Source: Sulfuriflexus sp.
GTDB lineage: Bacteria > Pseudomonadota > Gammaproteobacteria > AKS1
NCBI GenBank assembly: GCA_023134145.1
Contig: JAGLUW010000017.1
Location: 1 to 43,135 of the forward strand
Length of the DNA: 43,135 bases
Direction: 5' to 3'
Shown here: piece after piece, positions 7,354 to 14,946 of the stretch
How positions within the stretch are numbered: position 1 is the stretch's first letter
Layout of the letters: every line of letters begins with the position of its first letter
The notes under the pieces: model-generated
What the model saw: the letters and a program-made list of their open reading frames with translations, nothing else
Told to the model about the DNA's origin: nothing
Database searches by the model: none
Program-made: the position numbers and the translations under genes

Positions 7354-8523
7354 ATGAAAACGCAAATAAAATACACACCCATCGCATTGGCAGTCGCTGT
7401 GCTTATGACATCACCATTAGCTTTGGCAAATGAGTCTAATGGTAACGACCATACATTCACAGCTAAAGCAGATCTGGAGTTAAATGTTGATGTTGATGTC
7501 TCTACCAGTCGTAACAATGTCGATGTCAATATCGAAAAGGATTTCGAATACGACGAGAATGTGCATATCACTGTAGAAGGTCATATCACGCCGACTTCTT
7601 ATTCACGCGCTATCGTCAACGACTCGCAAAAAAACCTGCTTAACAAAGGTATAAACTTCAATCACGATAACGACGCAACAGCCTCTGGGAATGCCATGCG
7701 TGGCGCAGCAGGTAACATCGGTGTGAACGTTGCAGCAGGCGACAATAACCAGCAGGACAATTCTGCTGCCATTGCAGCAGCGGATGCTGAAATGACCTTT
7801 GGTGCTTCTGATGCCCAATCTCATTCTGCTCAGGAAGGTGAATTTAACACCACAATCAATAAAGGCAATACTAACACCGCAGGTGCCAGTGGTAATGCAT
7901 TCCGGGGTGCCTCAGGTAACATCGGTGCGAACTTCGCGGCTGGCAACAACAACCAACAGAAGAACAACCTGTCTGTTTCAGTTTCTACTGGTGGAGTAGG
8001 TCTTGCCATGGTTACCTCTTCTCAGGAATCCGATCGTAATTTTACCCTGAACAAAGGTAGTGTCGTCACGCTACGAGGTGGTAGTGAATTCAGCGGTACT
8101 CAGAGCCTGAATGGTAGTTACAGAGGTACCTCAGATCAGATTGGTAACCTGTATGTAGATAACTGGGGCAGCGGTACCACGGGGCTTCCTAATCATCCTA
8201 CAGATGGTCCGCTTCTGGGTCATAGTGACTTTGACAGTGCGGCTCAAGGCGCAGTTGATCTGAACAATGATGGCGGTGCTTTTGCCTTCAACGAAGTTGG
8301 ATCTATTGCTCTGTCAGGAACCTTCAGCGGCAGTTCAAGTTCATTCCGGCAGGTGTTCCTATCATCTAGTAACGATGCCAGTCTGTCTGGAAATGCCTTT
8401 AGAGGTGCTTCTGGCAACATCGGTGTAAATATCGCTTCAGGTACGGGTAACCAGCAGGCCAACAGCCTTAGCCTTAGCGCATCCACCGGTACAGGTGCAG
8501 GCGGTGGTGGTGGCGAGCTTTAA
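7354..8523 (+). CDS. fapC: FapC-like major amyloid subunit, three repeats
   Basis: The 389-residue secreted protein has a signal peptide ending at LALA and then an Asp/Asn-rich N-terminal part. Three near-identical repeats follow at residues 111-136, 179-204 and 345-370, with core SGNAFRGASGNIGVN followed by (A/S)G-x-x-NQQ-x-N. They are separated by linkers of about 42 and 140 residues. This R1-L1-R2-L2-R3 plan is that of FapC, the main fibre protein of Pseudomonas. The product is cysteine-free, so the CxxC motif near the C-terminus of Pseudomonas FapC is absent; the chain ends in a glycine-rich tail (GTGAGGGGGEL). The ATG at 7354 is preferred because AGGAG lies nine bases upstream; the ATG at 7345 touches that site. 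A strong hairpin follows the gene. Confidence 0.85.
   Translation: MKTQIKYTPIALAVAVLMTSPLALANESNGNDHTFTAKADLELNVDVDVSTSRNNVDVNIEKDFEYDENVHITVEGHITPTSYSRAIVNDSQKNLLNKGINFNHDNDATASGNAMRGAAGNIGVNVAAGDNNQQDNSAAIAAADAEMTFGASDAQSHSAQEGEFNTTINKGNTNTAGASGNAFRGASGNIGANFAAGNNNQQKNNLSVSVSTGGVGLAMVTSSQESDRNFTLNKGSVVTLRGGSEFSGTQSLNGSYRGTSDQIGNLYVDNWGSGTTGLPNHPTDGPLLGHSDFDSAAQGAVDLNNDGGAFAFNEVGSIALSGTFSGSSSSFRQVFLSSSNDASLSGNAFRGASGNIGVNIASGTGNQQANSLSLSASTGTGAGGGGGEL
7684..7761 (+). repeat. fapC amyloid repeat R1
   Basis: This codes for SGNAMRGAAGNIGVN plus VAAGDNNQQDN, 26 codons. It matches R2 and R3 at most positions, with variation mostly in the last third. Confidence 0.85.
7888..7965 (+). repeat. fapC amyloid repeat R2
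   Basis: This codes for SGNAFRGASGNIGAN plus FAAGNNNQQKN. It is the same 26-codon unit as R1, 42 codons downstream of it. Confidence 0.85.
8386..8463 (+). repeat. fapC amyloid repeat R3
   Basis: This codes for SGNAFRGASGNIGVN plus IASGTGNQQAN. It lies 140 codons after R2, close to the C-terminus. Confidence 0.85.
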
Positions 8524-8539
8524 GCTAATCCACTAACGG

Positions 8540-8575
8540 ATATATGCCGGCCGAAACCAGTCGGTCGGTATATAT
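8540..8575 (+). terminator. Strong hairpin after fapC
   Basis: A 15-base arm, 8540-8554 (ATATATGCCGGCCGA), pairs with 8561-8575 (TCGGTCGGTATATAT) with two G-U pairs and a 6-base loop, AACCAG. It starts 17 bases after the fapC stop and is followed by AT-rich sequence without a proper T-run. It probably acts as a partial terminator or 3'-end stabiliser that favours fapC transcripts over the downstream genes. Confidence 0.65.
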
Positions 8576-8608
8576 ATTAACTAATTACAGACAATAGGTT
8601 ACCAGACC

Positions 8609-9337
8609 GTGAATAATGATAATCATCGAATTACGTATGTTCTGGAAAAATTAGTCAGTCTGCTTGTTTTAATACTGGCGCTCTTTATTGCAGGGACCTC
8701 TGATGCCAGTGATATACGCTTTAACAACCTTTTTCCGGGCGCGGGTATAGTCAGTAAGAATGTTATAAGCATGCGTGAACAGCGCTATGTCAACATTGTT
8801 AAGCAGAACACAGACTTCAGTTGTGGTGCCGCGGCATTGGCGACCATCCTGAAATATGCGTATGGAAGAGATGTCGGTGAAGAAGAAGTCTTGCGTGGCT
8901 TGCTCGAGGTTAGCGATCCTGAAGTGGTTAGACGCAAAGGTTTTTCCTTGCTGGATATCAAACGCTACACAAAGTCACTGGGGATGCGCGGCCGCGGTTA
9001 TAAGGTGAAGCCAAGTACACTCAAGCGAATAAAAATACCCACCATTGTGCTGATTAATATTCGTGGCTACAAACATTTCGTGGTATTTCAGACTATCAGA
9101 GACAACAAGGTCTACCTTGCTGATCCGGCACTTGGACACAAGATTATTCCTTTTGATGAATTTTTAAAAATATGGAACGGTGTAGTTTTTGCTGTAATTG
9201 GAAAAGGCTTTGACCGCAACACCGTGCTCTTGAATCCTGCCGAACCTTTGTCAGCACGTGGTTTGGCCAGTGCACATATACCACCGACCAAGAATCAATT
9301 ACTCGGTTTTGGCTTTACACATGCAGATTTGTTTTGA
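8609..9337 (+). CDS. fapD: FapD-like C39-family peptidase
   Basis: The 242-residue protein has an N-terminal hydrophobic signal segment (16-30) and a C39 peptidase-like domain. The catalytic set is visible: Q66 and C72 in QNTDFSCGAAALATIL, H156 in GYKHFVVF and D172 in YLADPALG. C39 peptidases cut after double-glycine-type leader peptides; in Pseudomonas FapD is the C39-like protein of the amyloid operon. The protein should act in the periplasm. It starts with GTG at 8609; the next in-frame Met lies beyond the signal segment, which supports GTG. The gene follows the hairpin after fapC. Two proteins of the operon carry leader-like motifs and are candidate substrates. Confidence 0.8.
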   Translation: MNNDNHRITYVLEKLVSLLVLILALFIAGTSDASDIRFNNLFPGAGIVSKNVISMREQRYVNIVKQNTDFSCGAAALATILKYAYGRDVGEEEVLRGLLEVSDPEVVRRKGFSLLDIKRYTKSLGMRGRGYKVKPSTLKRIKIPTIVLINIRGYKHFVVFQTIRDNKVYLADPALGHKIIPFDEFLKIWNGVVFAVIGKGFDRNTVLLNPAEPLSARGLASAHIPPTKNQLLGFGFTHADLF

Positions 9338-9478
9338 ACAAGATCCGTCTGCAATATAACGCATGGAAGCGATATATAAGAAAGTTATATCACCATAGTA
9401 GTAAAAAAGAATGCGTTACTCCACAAAGAAGGAAAGGATGAAACGTTTGGTTGATGAAAATTATTTAAGGAGAACAAC

Positions 9479-10315
9479 ATGGCTAACAGGAAACACAAAT
9501 ATTCAACAGTAGCCACAGCAGCGGCGACGTTTGCATGCGGAATACTATTAATGCCATCAGCTAATGCAATGCTGGAAAGTGAAATGAGTGTATTTGGTGA
9601 TGCTGTCGAATTGTCTGATGATGAGATGGGAGACATGCGTGGCAGATACATAAATGGTAACCAACTTTCGTATTTTGGTGTCGAGATGTACACGAGATGG
9701 ACGAATTCAAACGGAGAAACCCTGACAACAGGATTGGTACTGGGTACAGAAGTAGCGCTGGCTACCACACAAATCCGTCCAACTGTTACTGTATTTCAAT
9801 CCAGTAACGCAACTCAAAATGCATCAAATGTGCATGAAGGAACAATATCTATCAACTCATCTGGGCTTGATAATGTTAACGGCATATCTCAGGGAATCCA
9901 GGTAGCCGGGGATTTAAATGAGGTAAGAAATGAACTGACGTTTGATATCGGCCCATCGAATGGTACAGGCCGTGTTCATACTGAAGGTACAGAGATAGCA
10001 CTTAATGGTCCGGGCAACGTCATAATTAATGACGAGGCTGGCAATATGACGACCTTCAGCCTGGACAGTGACGGCTTTGGATACACTGTCAGCAATTCGC
10101 AGCAGGATCAGATTACGCAACGTGTACGTAATACTGCCGTGGATTCTGTTAGTGGTATTACCCAGAGTGTACAAATCGCTACGAACTTTAACCAGGTCGT
10201 CAATGTGACTAACATCGTTGCCGAAACAAGGCAGTTAGGTGCAAACATCCAGCGCCCTCAGTTGAGTACTGCATTCCAGAGTCTGCGCGGTTTGCAAACT
10301 GTCGGTATCTTCTGA
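9479..10315 (+). CDS. fapE: FapE-like secreted protein
   Basis: The 278-residue protein has a signal peptide (cleavage after SANA, residue 30). LSDDEMGDMRG (45-55) follows, a motif with the exact spacing of double-glycine leaders (LSxxELxxIxG), and then a QL-x3-G-x6-W-x3-NG segment shared with the small protein at 5863. The rest holds two related segments, VNGISQGIQVAGDLNEVRN and VSGITQSVQIATNFNQVVN, an amyloid-like repeat pair. Its place between the C39 peptidase and the outer-membrane channel is that of FapE, a minor fibre component in Pseudomonas. AAGGAG lies seven bases before the ATG. The 9338-9478 gap upstream has no clear promoter. Confidence 0.7.
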   Translation: MANRKHKYSTVATAAATFACGILLMPSANAMLESEMSVFGDAVELSDDEMGDMRGRYINGNQLSYFGVEMYTRWTNSNGETLTTGLVLGTEVALATTQIRPTVTVFQSSNATQNASNVHEGTISINSSGLDNVNGISQGIQVAGDLNEVRNELTFDIGPSNGTGRVHTEGTEIALNGPGNVIINDEAGNMTTFSLDSDGFGYTVSNSQQDQITQRVRNTAVDSVSGITQSVQIATNFNQVVNVTNIVAETRQLGANIQRPQLSTAFQSLRGLQTVGIF

Positions 10316-10330
10316 CTTACGGGTGTAAGT
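10315..10330 (+). terminator. Weak hairpin at the fapE stop
   Basis: ACTTAC (10315-10320) and GTAAGT (10325-10330) form a short perfect stem with loop GGGT, followed by TTTGC. It is too weak for a confident terminator call. Confidence 0.3.
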
Positions 10331-10359
10331 TTTGCATTCATCAATATGAAGTTTACATA

Positions 10360-10489
10360 TACGTATAACTACATATTGACTGGAAAGGGCTGTCATTTAG
10401 ATTGTGCACACAGATGTGTGTAACATATTGTCTTTAAATATTTTTTACTATTGCTCGGCTATAGCTCTCTCGTATGAGAGGTATAGCTG
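10360..10489 (+). promoter_or_regulatory. fapE-fapF gap: TACGTA site and RNA hairpin
   Basis: The 247-bp gap between fapE and fapF holds TACGTA at 10360-10365 and a strong hairpin at 10456-10489. In the hairpin, GCTATA (10458-10463) pairs with TATAGC (10482-10487) and CTCTC (10467-10471) with GAGAG (10476-10480), with loop GTAT. No T-tract follows. It may be a leader structure or a processing site for the fapF message. A separate fapF promoter is possible but not clearly seen. Confidence 0.4.
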
Positions 10490-10562
10490 GGGGAAGTTAG
10501 TTAAAGGTGATTTATGTTTTAAAGCAAAATAGTGTTTTTCATCGAAAATAAAAGGAAATGTT

Positions 10563-11861
10563 ATGTTCATATTCAACAAAACATGTTTGACAGGATTGGT
10601 CACTATTGCCCTGATTTCATCGGCCTCAGCAGATGTGAATGATGAAACGCGCTTGCGTAATGAACTGGAGACCCTGCAGCAAAAGTACGATGCACAATGG
10701 AAGAAACTTTTTCAACTTGAAGCACGTCTCGACAGGCTCGAGTTCTATGCACAGAAGCCGCCGATAGGAAAGGCCGGTGGTGGTATTGTCAAGATGTCGC
10801 ATCCAACGGGACCTGCAAAAGCGATTAGGGTTGCCGCAGAACAAGGGCAGAGAAAACCAACTACGACGGTAGGCAAGCAGGAAGAAGAGGTTGTCAAGGA
10901 GGCACCGGCGAGTCGTAGTGCGCGTAGTGCCGTACAAGAACAACATACATTGTTTGAGCGTAAATTTACCCTCGAACCTGGTTTTACTTATACTGCATTC
11001 GATCGCAACCAGTTAGTGCTCAACGGCTTTCTTGCACTTGATGCCATCTTTCTCGGTAACATTAGTGTTGATGAAGTTGAGGCTCAGATACTAACGCTCG
11101 ACCTCACAGGCAGGTATGGAATTACCGATCGCAGTCAGCTGGATTTCAATATCCCCGTTCTTTATCGTGACACTAATTACCAGTCAGTCGGTGCGGGCGG
11201 TGCCAGTACAGCCCTTATTGAAGAAGATGTCAGTCTTAGTAGTGAGCTTGGCGATATCAGTGTGGGTTATTATTACCAGTTGTTTAAAGAAACTGCCAGC
11301 CGTCCCGATGTTGTCTGGAATGTGCGCGTCAAGGCGCCGACCGGGAGTGATCCCTATGGTATCCGGATAGTCGATGTTCCTGGATCGTCGGGCAATCTGA
11401 GTATTCCGGAAGAGCTTCCCAGTGGTAATGGTGTGTGGGCACTATCGACGGGCTTTTCTTTCGCTAGAACGGTTGACCCTGCAATATTTTTTGCCAACAT
11501 CAATTATGCACACAATTTCCCCGAGGATTTTAACGACATCAGTTCTGCTGATGGCAGACAACCAGGTGAAATTAATCTAGGCGACTCTATTAGTTACGGC
11601 TTTGGTATTGCATTTGCACTGAGCGAGAGGGCAAGCATGAGCTTCGGATATTCACAGCAGTTTACAGAAAAGTCAGAACAAAAACTGAATGGTGCGAGTA
11701 CAGTGTCGATTATTGGTAGTGATGCCAATGTCGCGCAGCTGAATATCGGTGCGACTTACGCGCTGAGTAATCGGGCATCCTGGGTAACTAATGTTGGTAT
11801 CGGTCTGAATACGGATGCCCCGGATGTCACTTTCAGCATGAAGTTTCCATATACCTTCTGA
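10563..11861 (+). CDS. fapF: FapF-like outer-membrane amyloid export channel
   Basis: The 432-residue protein has a signal peptide (cleavage after SASA, residue 23), then a coiled coil (about 27-62: ETRLRNELETLQQKYDAQWK ...), a Lys/Ala/Thr-rich linker, and from about residue 130 alternating amphipathic strands to the C-terminus, which ends in KFPYTF with the terminal Phe usual for outer-membrane barrels. Coiled coil plus linker plus 12-strand barrel and this length match FapF, the trimeric pore that exports Fap subunits. AAGGAAA upstream serves as ribosome binding site. It is the last gene of the cluster. The barrel could also suggest a generic transporter (its family is related to MetA-pathway of phenol degradation-type proteins), but the context favours FapF. 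Confidence 0.8.
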   Translation: MFIFNKTCLTGLVTIALISSASADVNDETRLRNELETLQQKYDAQWKKLFQLEARLDRLEFYAQKPPIGKAGGGIVKMSHPTGPAKAIRVAAEQGQRKPTTTVGKQEEEVVKEAPASRSARSAVQEQHTLFERKFTLEPGFTYTAFDRNQLVLNGFLALDAIFLGNISVDEVEAQILTLDLTGRYGITDRSQLDFNIPVLYRDTNYQSVGAGGASTALIEEDVSLSSELGDISVGYYYQLFKETASRPDVVWNVRVKAPTGSDPYGIRIVDVPGSSGNLSIPEELPSGNGVWALSTGFSFARTVDPAIFFANINYAHNFPEDFNDISSADGRQPGEINLGDSISYGFGIAFALSERASMSFGYSQQFTEKSEQKLNGASTVSIIGSDANVAQLNIGATYALSNRASWVTNVGIGLNTDAPDVTFSMKFPYTF

Positions 11862-11863
11862 GC

Positions 11864-11892
11864 GAGTGAGGTCATTAGAGACTCATTCTTTA
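11864..11892 (+). terminator. Possible terminator after fapF
   Basis: GAGTGAG (11864-11870) pairs with CTCATTC (11882-11888), with one G-U pair, and TTTATAAATT follows. It starts two bases after the fapF stop. A second small hairpin, AACAGG/CCTGTT, lies at 11932-11950. Nothing else is seen up to the convergent GMC gene at 12103. Confidence 0.4.
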
Positions 11893-12102
11893 TAAATTAG
11901 AGCATCATCCTGTTATCCGTATGATTCTACTAACAGGCTAAAAACCTGTTGGGTTATGTAATTATTTTTATGGGGCTCGCCATGCTGGTGTTCCCGGGGC
12001 AGGACATGCTGATGAATATTATTGGGCTTGTCCTGATTAATTTTCCCGGTAAGTACTTGCTTGAGCATTGGTTGTTGATGAATAGCCATTATTGCGACAC
12101 TA

Positions 12103-13794
12103 TTAAAGGCGTTGTTTAATAATATCTGCAACCCGAAAAGCATTGGCATAGATCGTCCAGGTATAAGGAACGCTGCCACCGGTTGGCATGAAGCTACCAT
12201 CCGTAACATATAAGTTATCAGCATCATGTGCCTGACAATCAGCATTCAAAACAGAAGTGCTAGGATCAGTACCAAAACGACAACCACCCGCAACCAGGTT
12301 AGGTGGTGGTGCGCCGCTTACGCTAGAGCGAATATTGCTGGCATTCATTTGCTTTAGAACTTGCTCTGATTTTTCTGCTAGGTATCGTCCTACCTTTAGA
12401 TCGTGATCGTGGTAACCGAGACGTATCTTGGCTACAGGGCTACCCCATTTATCTTTAACGGCATTATCAAGGCTGACGAAACAGTCATCGGTTGGTAGCC
12501 AATCATTGAATACTTCAAAGCGCAGGTATTTTGTTTCGGCAAAGACTGTTTTTAGTTTCTTCTTTAATGGTTGGCCCCATAAGAGCTTGCCATTGTCATC
12601 CCACTTTTCACCATTGGCTTTGGATATTGCATTAGGGTGACGGAATAGAAAATCGATAACGCCACCTTTAGCAGGTGCGCCAAATTCTGTGTCATTAATG
12701 AAATACCAATCTTGCAAGCCTCGATTCACGAATGGCCCGCGTTGCTTCATAGCTTCTGCAAGCTGTGTATCAAATTGCTTATAGGTGAATTCACCTGTGC
12801 CTGAGCCACCAGCAGAAAAGAGTAAGTTTTTACCGACTTGCCCTGTGTTATTAGCTAAGCCATTAGGATGTTTAGGTCCTGTAGATGCAAGTAACAGCCG
12901 TGATGTCTCGATGGCTTGGCAGGCCACAACAAAGATTTTTGCGGTGATAGATTGTTTGATGCCATCCTTATCAAAATATTCAGCGGCACTAACGCGGCCA
13001 GATTGATCTGATGTTAAATGATAGACCTTGGCATGTGGCTGAATCTTACAGTTACCGGTTTTAATCGCCTTATTTAATAACGCGGCTCGTGAACTACCTT
13101 TTGCGCCAGAGGAGCAACCATAACTACCGCAGAATCCAGAATATTCACAGCCACGCCGTTCACCGACAGAGTGTGGTAGTACTGCACGTGGCGTAGGAAG
13201 TGGTGTCATGTTTAATTCACGACAGGCATTATCAATTAAGCCACTGACGGCATGTTCAGCGGTAGGGGGATAGGGGAAGTCAGCTGTAGACCGCGGTTCC
13301 TGATATTTATGTGGAATAATTTTTCCGGAGATGCCGACAATGGTTTCAGCTTTGGTGTAGTAAGGTTCCATCGCCTCATAATCAATTGGCCAATCAACTA
13401 CATTGGCACCTTTAATATCACCAAACTCAGAACGCAGGTGAAAGTCTTTTGGTTTGAGTCGGTAAAAGTAACCGCTCATAAAATTAGATGAGCCACCTAC
13501 ACAGTTACCATTCCAGAAATCTGAACCTGAATCTGAGCTAGCTTCGGCACGCCACTTATAAGAGCCATCATCATTCTGGCCGTTATATTCTTCGAGTACA
13601 TGTTGTTCATCTTTAAGCTTGGGGGTGTAAACGGTTCTTCGGCAACAAGTTAATTCATCTTTAAAGAAGTCTTTTTCTGTGAACCACGGACCTTTTTCTA
13701 ATACCAAGACAGAGTAACCTGCTTCCGCTAAAGTCAGTGCGACAGGGCCGCCACCGGCACCACTACCTATAATGCATACGTCGAAGTCTTTCAT
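12103..13794 (-). CDS. GMC-family FAD oxidoreductase
   Basis: The 563-residue flavoprotein has the N-terminal dinucleotide fold CIIGSGAGGGPVAL, the ENCVGGSSNFMSG-type FAD loop (here NGNCVGGSSNFMSG), a Cys-rich segment (GCEYSGFCGSYGCSSGAKGS) and the GMC C-terminal signature GGCRFGTDPSTSVL ... LYVTDGSFMPTGGS ... AFRVADI. Such proteins oxidise alcohols or sugars and pass electrons on; the partner is often a gluconate-2-dehydrogenase subunit-3-like protein, and one is encoded immediately upstream with a 4-base ATGA overlap. The substrate is unknown. A deleted relative of this gene lies at 475-700 on the same strand. Confidence 0.85.
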   Translation of the reverse strand: MKDFDVCIIGSGAGGGPVALTLAEAGYSVLVLEKGPWFTEKDFFKDELTCCRRTVYTPKLKDEQHVLEEYNGQNDDGSYKWRAEASSDSGSDFWNGNCVGGSSNFMSGYFYRLKPKDFHLRSEFGDIKGANVVDWPIDYEAMEPYYTKAETIVGISGKIIPHKYQEPRSTADFPYPPTAEHAVSGLIDNACRELNMTPLPTPRAVLPHSVGERRGCEYSGFCGSYGCSSGAKGSSRAALLNKAIKTGNCKIQPHAKVYHLTSDQSGRVSAAEYFDKDGIKQSITAKIFVVACQAIETSRLLLASTGPKHPNGLANNTGQVGKNLLFSAGGSGTGEFTYKQFDTQLAEAMKQRGPFVNRGLQDWYFINDTEFGAPAKGGVIDFLFRHPNAISKANGEKWDDNGKLLWGQPLKKKLKTVFAETKYLRFEVFNDWLPTDDCFVSLDNAVKDKWGSPVAKIRLGYHDHDLKVGRYLAEKSEQVLKQMNASNIRSSVSGAPPPNLVAGGCRFGTDPSTSVLNADCQAHDADNLYVTDGSFMPTGGSVPYTWTIYANAFRVADIIKQRL

Positions 13795-14423
13795 GTTAGT
13801 AGGTGATACCGTTTGTCTTTAGGGGGAGTAGGGAAGCCAGGTTTGTGTTCTAGCCATTGCCAACCAATTCCGTCCGGGTTTCCGCCGTAGACAGGATCCG
13901 TTAAGAGCGCTTCAAATATATATAGGAGTAAGAGTGATAACCAATTTTCACCGGCACTGCTACTGGCAATGCGTTGTAATACAGCTTCTTTTTTAGTGAC
14001 ATCAAGCTGGTGAAATGATTTTTCAGTCATTTGTATAGCGATATCATCGATCCACTTTACGCCGTCACGGAGGAATTTCTTATCGTCATCATCAATGCCG
14101 GGTAATTCCAATACTGATTTCAAATATAGAGTTGCGTTAATATCATCTGCACCGGGAGAGTTAGTATCTTTAGGAAATAAGTGATTTTGTACAGACGCAA
14201 AGGTTTGCCATGGTGCTTGTTTTAATAATGGGTCTATTGATGCCGAAGAAGTTGTTGGTGTGTTGGTATTATCGCAAGCGGGAATTAGCATGCTGGCAGC
14301 TAATACGCTACTTAGTTTTAGAAAGTCTCTACGGCCTTGGCGGGCTTGAATACGCTCGTGAAGACCAGCTGGGACACTATCATCCCATTTATTAAGAATT
14401 TTCTTGGTTACTTCTTTACGCAT
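13791..14423 (-). CDS. Gluconate 2-dehydrogenase subunit 3-like protein
   Basis: This 210-residue protein has a twin-arginine-like leader (RRDFLKLSSVLAASMLIPAC) that ends in a lipobox-like LIPAC, so it is probably exported and perhaps lipidated. The body (WQTFASVQNHLFPKDTNSPG ... DINATLYLKSVL) has the features of the gluconate 2-dehydrogenase subunit 3 family, the small subunit that accompanies GMC flavoproteins and may help their export. It is placed directly before the GMC gene with a 4-base overlap, so the two form a complex or export pair. A 45-residue stretch before the RR motif is long for a Tat leader. Confidence 0.8.
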   Translation of the reverse strand: MRKEVTKKILNKWDDSVPAGLHERIQARQGRRDFLKLSSVLAASMLIPACDNTNTPTTSSASIDPLLKQAPWQTFASVQNHLFPKDTNSPGADDINATLYLKSVLELPGIDDDDKKFLRDGVKWIDDIAIQMTEKSFHQLDVTKKEAVLQRIASSSAGENWLSLLLLYIFEALLTDPVYGGNPDGIGWQWLEHKPGFPTPPKDKRYHLLT

Positions 14424-14430
14424 TGGTTAT

Positions 14431-14946
14431 TCATTTTGATTTCCAACGATTAATGAATTCATAAAACTTCTCAATAGAATAACGCTTATTATCCAAAAAA
14501 TCAGCAGTATCTTTTGACTCTAGTATCCGACCTTGGTGGTCGGTTACGTACATGTGGGGATAGCCATAGGCGGGAGGGAATACCTTGAGGAATTCTTGGT
14601 TGTTATTTTCTTCACTGACATTCACTTTTAGCAAAACAAAGGCATTAAAGAAGTCTTTCTTAAGCTGTGGGTGAGAGTGAATAAATTTATCTAGTTTATG
14701 GCACCAGGCGCACCAATCTCCTCCAACTTCAATCAATACTTTTCGATTTGTACGTTTTGCGATAGCTAGGGCTTCATTTCCATCATCGATTGGATTTCGT
14801 TTGGGATCATAAATACGGCTAAAAACAGGTAATGCTTGTGAAGTAGGTTCAGCGTAGAGAGTTGTATATGGAGTGATGCACAAGGCCAGACCAATAATAG
14901 TATGGCGCAATATTCTATATAGCATAAGATTATTTATATCAGTCAA
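14431..14946 (-). CDS. Secreted thioredoxin-like protein
   Basis: The 171-residue product has an N-terminal membrane or signal segment (HTIIGLALCITPYTTLYA) and a thioredoxin-fold domain with the active site WCAWCHKLD (CAWC). Segments VLIEVGGDWCAWC and VFPPAYGYPHMYVTDHQGRI fit the thioredoxin_7/DUF255-like group. It probably acts in the periplasm on disulfides, possibly for the Cys-rich GMC protein encoded downstream. It overlaps the upstream kinase gene by 4 bases and lies seven bases before the subunit-3 gene, so it belongs to the same operon. An internal Met (MLYRILRH) could also be the start. Confidence 0.75.
   Translation of the reverse strand: MTDINNLMLYRILRHTIIGLALCITPYTTLYAEPTSQALPVFSRIYDPKRNPIDDGNEALAIAKRTNRKVLIEVGGDWCAWCHKLDKFIHSHPQLKKDFFNAFVLLKVNVSEENNNQEFLKVFPPAYGYPHMYVTDHQGRILESKDTADFLDNKRYSIEKFYEFINRWKSK

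Noticed and set aside
7684-8463. Repeats of the region as a possible CRISPR or tandem DNA array
   Set aside because: They are protein-coding repeats within fapC with unequal spacers of 42 and 140 codons, so not a CRISPR array.
11913-12245. Minus-strand open frame of 110 codons next to the GMC gene
   Set aside because: It overlaps the end of the GMC gene in another frame and has no protein-family character.
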